Positions 46,292-50,300 of a stretch of 50,300 bases of DNA are shown here, piece by piece. The notes below the pieces were generated by a model. That model was given only the letters and a program-made list of their open reading frames with translations. It was not told where the DNA came from and ran no database searches. How positions within the stretch are numbered: position 1 is the first letter of the stretch; each line of letters begins with the position of its first letter. The translations under genes were made by a program, and so were the position numbers. Source of the DNA: CAZHLD01 sp964533185 (GTDB lineage: Bacteria > Acidobacteriota > Terriglobia > Acidiferrales > UBA7541); contig CAZHLD010000014.1 of the NCBI GenBank assembly GCA_964533185.1, positions 1 through 50,300 of the forward strand, in the 5' to 3' direction.

Positions 46292-48484
46292 ATGAACCGG
46301 GTGCACCTGGTCCTGCTATGGCACATGCACCAGCCGCAATACCGCGACCCGGCGACGGGGCGGTACGAGCTGCCGTGGACGCGTCTGCATGCGCTGAAGG
46401 ACTACTGGGGAATGATGCGGGTGATTGAGGAGTTTCCCGGGGTGCACGCGACGTTCAACATGGTGCCGTCGCTGGGGGCGCAACTGGAGGAGTACGCCAG
46501 CGGGAAATTTGATGAGCCGTGGTTTGATCTGGCGTTCAAGGCCGCCGAGGAGTTGACCGCCGAAGACAAGAACGAAGTGCTGGTGCGAGCGTTCCAGATG
46601 AACCGGGAAACCCTGCTGCGACGCTGGCCGCGATTTACGAAGCTGTTTGAACGCTTCGAGCAGTCCGGAGCCGAGCACGCGGTGCAGAGCTTTGCGCTGC
46701 GGGACTGGCGGGACTTGCAACTGCTGTCGCAACTGGCGTGGATGGACGAGGAGTATCTGGCGACGGACGAGGTGGTGGCGGCGCTGTCGAAGAAGGGCGC
46801 CAACTTCAGCGAAGAAGACAAGCAGGCGCTGAAGGCCAAGCAGCTCGAGCTATTGGGGCGAGTGCTGCCGGAATACAGGAAGGCGGCGGCAAGCGGGCAG
46901 GTGGAGCTATCGACGACGCCGTTTTACCACCCGATTCTGCCGCTGGTGTGCGATACGGACAATGCACGCGTTGCAAATCCGTTCACGCCACTGCCGGTGC
47001 CAGCGTTTCGTCACCCGGAGGATGCGCGGGAGCAGTTGCTGCGAGCCAAAAAGTACCACGAGCGGGTGTTCGGGCAGGAGCCGGCGGGGCTGTGGCCGTC
47101 GGAGGGATCGGTGTCGGATGCGGCGCTGGGGCTGGCGGCGGAGATGGGCTTCCGGTGGTTTGCGAGCGATGAGGGCGTGCTGGGACGGACGCTCAATATT
47201 GGTTTTGGGCGGGACGCGGCGGGGGTGCCGTCGAACGCCGAGCAGCTCTATTCGCCGCTGCGGGTGAACCTGGTCGAGCGACAGATTGTGGGATTTTTCC
47301 GCGACCACTATTTGTCGGACTTGATCGGGTTTGTGTACAGCCGGATGGATGCGACGGCGGCGGCGGAAGACCTGCACCGGCGGCTGCGGGCCATCGGCGA
47401 ACGAGTCGAAACCGGGCGGCCGGTGACGGTGTCGATCATTTTGGATGGAGAGAATGCGTGGGAATATTTCCCGGGAAACGGACGGGATTTTTTGAGGCAA
47501 TTCTACCGGCGAATTGAGAATGACCCCGATATAAAGGCGCTGACCGTCAGCGAGGCGATTGCAGCGGCGGAAGAGATCCCGGAGTGCGGTGGGGTTTTTC
47601 CAGGGTCGTGGATCAATGCGAACTTCGATGTGTGGATCGGACACAGCGAGGATGTGGCGGCGTGGAATTTCTTGAGGGATGCGCGGGATTTCTATAGCGA
47701 AGCGGAACGACAGCATCGGAAGCGGGTGCCGGGTGCGGTGACCAAGGAACAGCTCGAAACGGCCTACGAAGCGCTGCTGGCCGCGGAAGGGAGCGACTGG
47801 AACTGGTGGTACGGGCCGGAGCACAGCTCGGCGAATGACGAGGAGTACGATGCGTTCTACCGGAAGCTGCTGACCGAGGTCTATCTGGCGCTGGGCGGGA
47901 ACGCTCCCGATGCGCTGGCCGAGCCGATCAAACGCAAGCCGGAACGCGCGGTGGTGGCGGAGCCAACGGCGTACCTGAAGGTGAAGGTGGACGGGCGGGA
48001 GAGCTCGTACTTTGAGTGGCTGGGGGCGGGGCTGTACTCGGCCGATCGGCGGAGCGGGGCAATGCACGGGCGTGCACATACGCTGCACGAGCTGCACTAC
48101 GGGTTCGACGAGAAGTTTCTGTATTTGCGCGTGGACGCTTTTGGCGAACGACTGGCGGGGCTGGGGGACTTCGAGTTTCGGGTGACGCTGCGGGCGAGGG
48201 AAGAGTTGCGCGTGGTGGTGCGAATCGAGGGAGGGGAACTGGCGGGATACCTACTGGAGTCGCGCGACTTTTGCCTGCTGGGGCCGGACGAGATGGTCGA
48301 GGTGGCGTACGACCGGGTGCTGGAGGTGGCCATTGCGAGGCCGGTGGTGGCGCTGGCAGGGCGGACGACGCTGGAACTGGGCGTGGCGCTGTGGCAGGGA
48401 GGGCTGCCGGTGGATGTGCTGCCGGCGGAGGGGTTTTTGACAGTGAGGCTGGGGAGTGAGGGGTGTGCGTGGGCGGGGAGTTGA
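46292..48484 (+). CDS. Glycoside hydrolase family 57 protein
   Basis: A 730-residue GH57 enzyme, the alpha-amylase/4-alpha-glucanotransferase/branching family acting on alpha-glucans such as glycogen. It has region 1 HMHQPQY (about 11-17), WPSEGSVSD with the predicted nucleophile Glu271, DGENAWE with the predicted acid Asp385, and later NANFDVWIGH and WNWWYGPEH. The C-terminal third (about 560-730) looks like a beta-rich accessory domain. No signal peptide is present, so it works on intracellular glucan. ATG 46292 is preferred over 46274 because family members begin MNRVHLV and the sequence before it is GGGGGAGTGCGGGCGG. The exact specificity is not predictable. Confidence 0.93.
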   Translation: MNRVHLVLLWHMHQPQYRDPATGRYELPWTRLHALKDYWGMMRVIEEFPGVHATFNMVPSLGAQLEEYASGKFDEPWFDLAFKAAEELTAEDKNEVLVRAFQMNRETLLRRWPRFTKLFERFEQSGAEHAVQSFALRDWRDLQLLSQLAWMDEEYLATDEVVAALSKKGANFSEEDKQALKAKQLELLGRVLPEYRKAAASGQVELSTTPFYHPILPLVCDTDNARVANPFTPLPVPAFRHPEDAREQLLRAKKYHERVFGQEPAGLWPSEGSVSDAALGLAAEMGFRWFASDEGVLGRTLNIGFGRDAAGVPSNAEQLYSPLRVNLVERQIVGFFRDHYLSDLIGFVYSRMDATAAAEDLHRRLRAIGERVETGRPVTVSIILDGENAWEYFPGNGRDFLRQFYRRIENDPDIKALTVSEAIAAAEEIPECGGVFPGSWINANFDVWIGHSEDVAAWNFLRDARDFYSEAERQHRKRVPGAVTKEQLETAYEALLAAEGSDWNWWYGPEHSSANDEEYDAFYRKLLTEVYLALGGNAPDALAEPIKRKPERAVVAEPTAYLKVKVDGRESSYFEWLGAGLYSADRRSGAMHGRAHTLHELHYGFDEKFLYLRVDAFGERLAGLGDFEFRVTLRAREELRVVVRIEGGELAGYLLESRDFCLLGPDEMVEVAYDRVLEVAIARPVVALAGRTTLELGVALWQGGLPVDVLPAEGFLTVRLGSEGCAWAGS

Positions 48485-48510
48485 CAGTCCAATATTCGCT
48501 TGAGTATGAT
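48481..48510 (+). promoter_or_regulatory. Near-consensus sigma-70 promoter for the toxin-antitoxin pair
   Basis: TTGACA (48481-48486), 18 bases, TATGAT (48505-48510). The -35 overlaps the GH57 stop codon. Transcription should start at about 48517, one base before the antitoxin ATG at 48518, so the mRNA would be nearly leaderless. Confidence 0.7.
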
Positions 48511-48517
48511 ATTTCGT

Positions 48518-48769
48518 ATGAGAAAAGCTACGCGAACTGCTAAGAGTTTTACGGTCGATCGGGACGTACTGACATATGTAGTCCGAAGCCGGGGTCGCGG
48601 ATCCGTCAGTGAGCGAGTGAACGAATTACTGCGCCGCGCGATCGTACAGGAGGAATACGATCGAGTGGAGCGTGAGGCGGCGGAGTTTTTTTCAACGGAA
48701 AGCACTGCCGAGCGCCGAGAGCGCAGGGCCTTCCGGAAGGCCACGTTACGGTCCCTGGCTCGGGACTAA
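48518..48769 (+). CDS. Antitoxin of a MazEF-type pair (ribbon-helix-helix-like)
   Basis: An 83-residue highly charged protein. The N-terminus (KSFTVDRDVLTYVVRSRGRGSVSERVNELLRRAI, given here only as landmarks KSFTVD, GSVSERVNELL) fits a short beta-strand and two helices of a DNA-binding ribbon-helix-helix fold, and the rest is an acidic/basic helix that would wrap the toxin. The stop is 4 bases before the toxin ATG. Starts at 48506 (ATG) or 48500 (TTG) are possible, but no ribosome-binding site precedes any of them, and the promoter suggests leaderless use of 48518. Base composition is less G-biased than neighbours, consistent with acquisition. Confidence 0.75.
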   Translation: MRKATRTAKSFTVDRDVLTYVVRSRGRGSVSERVNELLRRAIVQEEYDRVEREAAEFFSTESTAERRERRAFRKATLRSLARD

Positions 48770-48773
48770 GACG

Positions 48774-49124
48774 ATGGCTCCCCATCCCCCTGCCGGCTGG
48801 TTTCCCCGAAGAGGAGAGATCTATCTGGTCGCGATGGACAAGGTGCGGCCCGTGGTCGTGCTTTCAATTGATGGGCTGAACCGCCATGCGCGGGATGTTT
48901 GTATGGTCGCGCTGACAACCGTGAATCGACCGAATCTCTCCTTGCGAGTGGCAATCGCGGCTGGCGCTGGCGGCACAAGGAAAGACTCATGGGCCAAGTG
49001 CGACCAGGTGACGACTATCCCCAAGAAAGACCTCATCTATCCGCCCCTAGGCAGACTACCTTCCTCGTTGTTGCAGAGTATTGAAGAAAAGGTTCGGATC
49101 ACCCTCGGCCTGGTCGCACTCTGA
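48774..49124 (+). CDS. PemK/MazF-family endoribonuclease toxin
   Basis: A 116-residue PemK/MazF-fold protein. Landmarks are FPRRGEIYLVAMD, KVRPVVVLSIDGL, VCMVALTTVN, DSWAKCDQVTTIPKKDL and the C-terminal helix IEEKVRITLGL. MazF toxins cut mRNA at short sequence motifs and are held inactive by the cognate antitoxin encoded just upstream. The start ATG 48774 is 4 bases after the antitoxin stop. The next gene starts one base after its stop codon. Confidence 0.88.
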   Translation: MAPHPPAGWFPRRGEIYLVAMDKVRPVVVLSIDGLNRHARDVCMVALTTVNRPNLSLRVAIAAGAGGTRKDSWAKCDQVTTIPKKDLIYPPLGRLPSSLLQSIEEKVRITLGLVAL

Positions 49125-49125
49125 C

Positions 49126-50300
49126 ATGCCGTTGTCCTTCTCCGAGGCACGGAGGGAGTTTCGGGGGCTGGAGGGCAGGGTGTTTTTGGATGCGGCGTGC
49201 GTGAGTCTGGCGCCGCGGCGGGCGACGGAGGCGATCACGGAGTTTTTGAGGCGGGCGGAGGAGTGTCCGGAGAAATCGGCGACTCTGAATCACATTGCCA
49301 TGGATGCGATGCGGGCGGCGACGCGACGCGAGTTGGCCGGGCTCATCAGTGCGGGCGAGGACGAGATTGCGCTGGTGGAGAGTACGACGCAGGGGCTTAC
49401 GATTGCGGCGGAGGCGCTGCCGCTGGTGCGGGGTGACCGGGTGCTGGTGCCGGATTTGGAGTTTTTGCAGGTGGCGCTGCCATGGTTGCAGAAGCAGAAG
49501 AGTGTTGGTATCGAGGTGGACCCGGTGCCGAACCGCGGCGGGGAAGTACGGATCGAGGACATCGCGGAACGGATCGGGCAGCGGACGCGAGTGCTGGCGA
49601 TTAGCTCGGTGCAGTGGTCGAACGGGTACCGAGTGGATTTGGGGGCGCTCGGGGCACTGTGCCGAGAGCGGAGGGTCTGGCTGGTGGTGGACGCGATCCA
49701 GCAGTTGGGGGCGATGCCGATTGATGTTGCGGCGACGCCAGTGGATTTTCTGGCCTGCGGCGGGCACAAGTGGCTGAATGCGCCGTTTGGGTGCGGGTTC
49801 CTGTACGTGAAGCGGGAGGTGCAGGCGGCGCTGCGACGGCCGCTGGCGGGGTATTTAAGTTTGGAGACGCCGGCGGGAGGCTGGGGGAAGTATTTCGAGA
49901 CGCCGACGATTTCGCCGCTGGGGGAGTTCAAGGCGGTGGAAGAGGCGAAGGCGTTTGAGGTGGGAGGTACGGGGAACTACCCGGGCGCGGCGGGGCTGGG
50001 AGCGTCGGTTGGGATGATCCGGGAGGTGGGGCCGAGGCGGATTGGGGAGTACATCGGGGAGCTGACGGATTATTTGCTGGAAGGGCTGTACGGAGTTGGC
50101 GTGGAGGTGGTGACGGTGCGGACGCGGGAGAACCGGAGCGGGATTGTGACGTTCAGTGTCGGAACGGCGGAGGAGAACGTCGCGTTGGCAGAACGGCTGG
50201 GGGAGGCGGGCGTGCTGGTGGCTGTGCGATATACGAGCGGGGTGGGCGGGGTGCGGGTGTCGTGCCATTTCTTCAACAACCGGGCGGATGTGGACCGGCT
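49126..50300 (+). CDS. Class V aminotransferase / cysteine desulfurase-like enzyme (cut by window end)
   Basis: From ATG 49126 the frame is open to the window end (391 codons seen). It is a PLP-dependent class V enzyme: STTQGLTIAAEAL (about 87-99), VVDAIQQLGAMPID (Asp that pairs with the PLP nitrogen), and CGGHKWLNAPFGCGFLYV with the Schiff-base lysine in GHKW, then GGTGNYPGAAGLGASV. The family includes SufS/CsdA-type desulfurases and isopenicillin N epimerase-like enzymes; the desulfurase active-site Cys cannot be confirmed because the C-terminal part is incomplete. It follows the toxin stop by one base but probably has its own function. Confidence 0.88.
   Translation, partial: MPLSFSEARREFRGLEGRVFLDAACVSLAPRRATEAITEFLRRAEECPEKSATLNHIAMDAMRAATRRELAGLISAGEDEIALVESTTQGLTIAAEALPLVRGDRVLVPDLEFLQVALPWLQKQKSVGIEVDPVPNRGGEVRIEDIAERIGQRTRVLAISSVQWSNGYRVDLGALGALCRERRVWLVVDAIQQLGAMPIDVAATPVDFLACGGHKWLNAPFGCGFLYVKREVQAALRRPLAGYLSLETPAGGWGKYFETPTISPLGEFKAVEEAKAFEVGGTGNYPGAAGLGASVGMIREVGPRRIGEYIGELTDYLLEGLYGVGVEVVTVRTRENRSGIVTFSVGTAEENVALAERLGEAGVLVAVRYTSGVGGVRVSCHFFNNRADVDR

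Overview
The window is GC-rich bacterial chromosome with about 37 protein genes, no rRNA, tRNA or CRISPR array that I can see, and one 100-base run of N (41459-41558). Several features point to an Acidobacteriota member, probably from a metagenome assembly: a DUF1844 protein, a TonB receptor with an N-terminal carboxypeptidase-regulatory domain, a soluble Ser/Thr kinase with a TolB-like/TPR tail, a PRC-MgtE_N-CBS protein paired with an NRAMP transporter, and a fused LptF/LptG gene. This assignment is inference. The + strand is rich in G over C even across minus-strand genes (one line of mutS, 6121-6180, has 27 G and 11 C), so codon choice follows the strand rather than the gene.

Layout. 114-10452 is mostly minus strand: an RNA methyltransferase, a lipoprotein solute-binding protein with anmK, mutS and oligopeptidase B, with one plus-strand tsaC. 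10533-24156 is plus strand: a CYTH protein, a metal-transport pair (MgtE_N-CBS plus atypical NRAMP) behind a structured leader, the classic envelope block uppS-cdsA-dxr-rseP, a Fur-family regulator, a TonB receptor and a Ca2+/H+ antiporter. 24302-26573 is a minus operon: DUF1844, MBL hydrolase, ribF. 26999-32268 is plus: mazG, a GNAT/enolase-superfamily/EamA cluster that looks like N-succinylamino acid racemisation, and an isopropylmalate-type dehydrogenase. A rhomboid and a PfkB kinase (minus) are followed by recO-glyQ-glyS, ppdK and the start of uridine kinase, which runs into the gap. Past the gap lie a kinase and lptFG (minus), then a GH57 enzyme, a MazEF-type toxin-antitoxin pair and a class V aminotransferase cut by the window end.

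Two regulatory areas stand out. Between fur and the TonB receptor there are three copies of a 15-bp dyad TGCAA-N5-TTGCA, with an intrinsic terminator between the second and third. Upstream of the MgtE_N/NRAMP pair a TTGACA promoter, about 185 bases of structured leader and a 13-bp terminator hairpin form a riboswitch-like arrangement that I cannot assign to a known class. The NRAMP lacks both the DPGN and the MPH metal-binding motifs, which, with the MgtE-type Mg-sensing partner, suggests Mg2+ transport.

The most unusual general property is how densely the spacers are packed with short repeats: degenerate tandem arrays of 7-10-base units, REP-like perfect hairpins with a shared CTAC tail, and a longer element bounded by GGATTCTT and CTCAGAATGAC. 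Several sit in frame inside genes (mazG, mutS, eamA, GNAT, CYTH), and one encodes most of a lipoprotein signal peptide.
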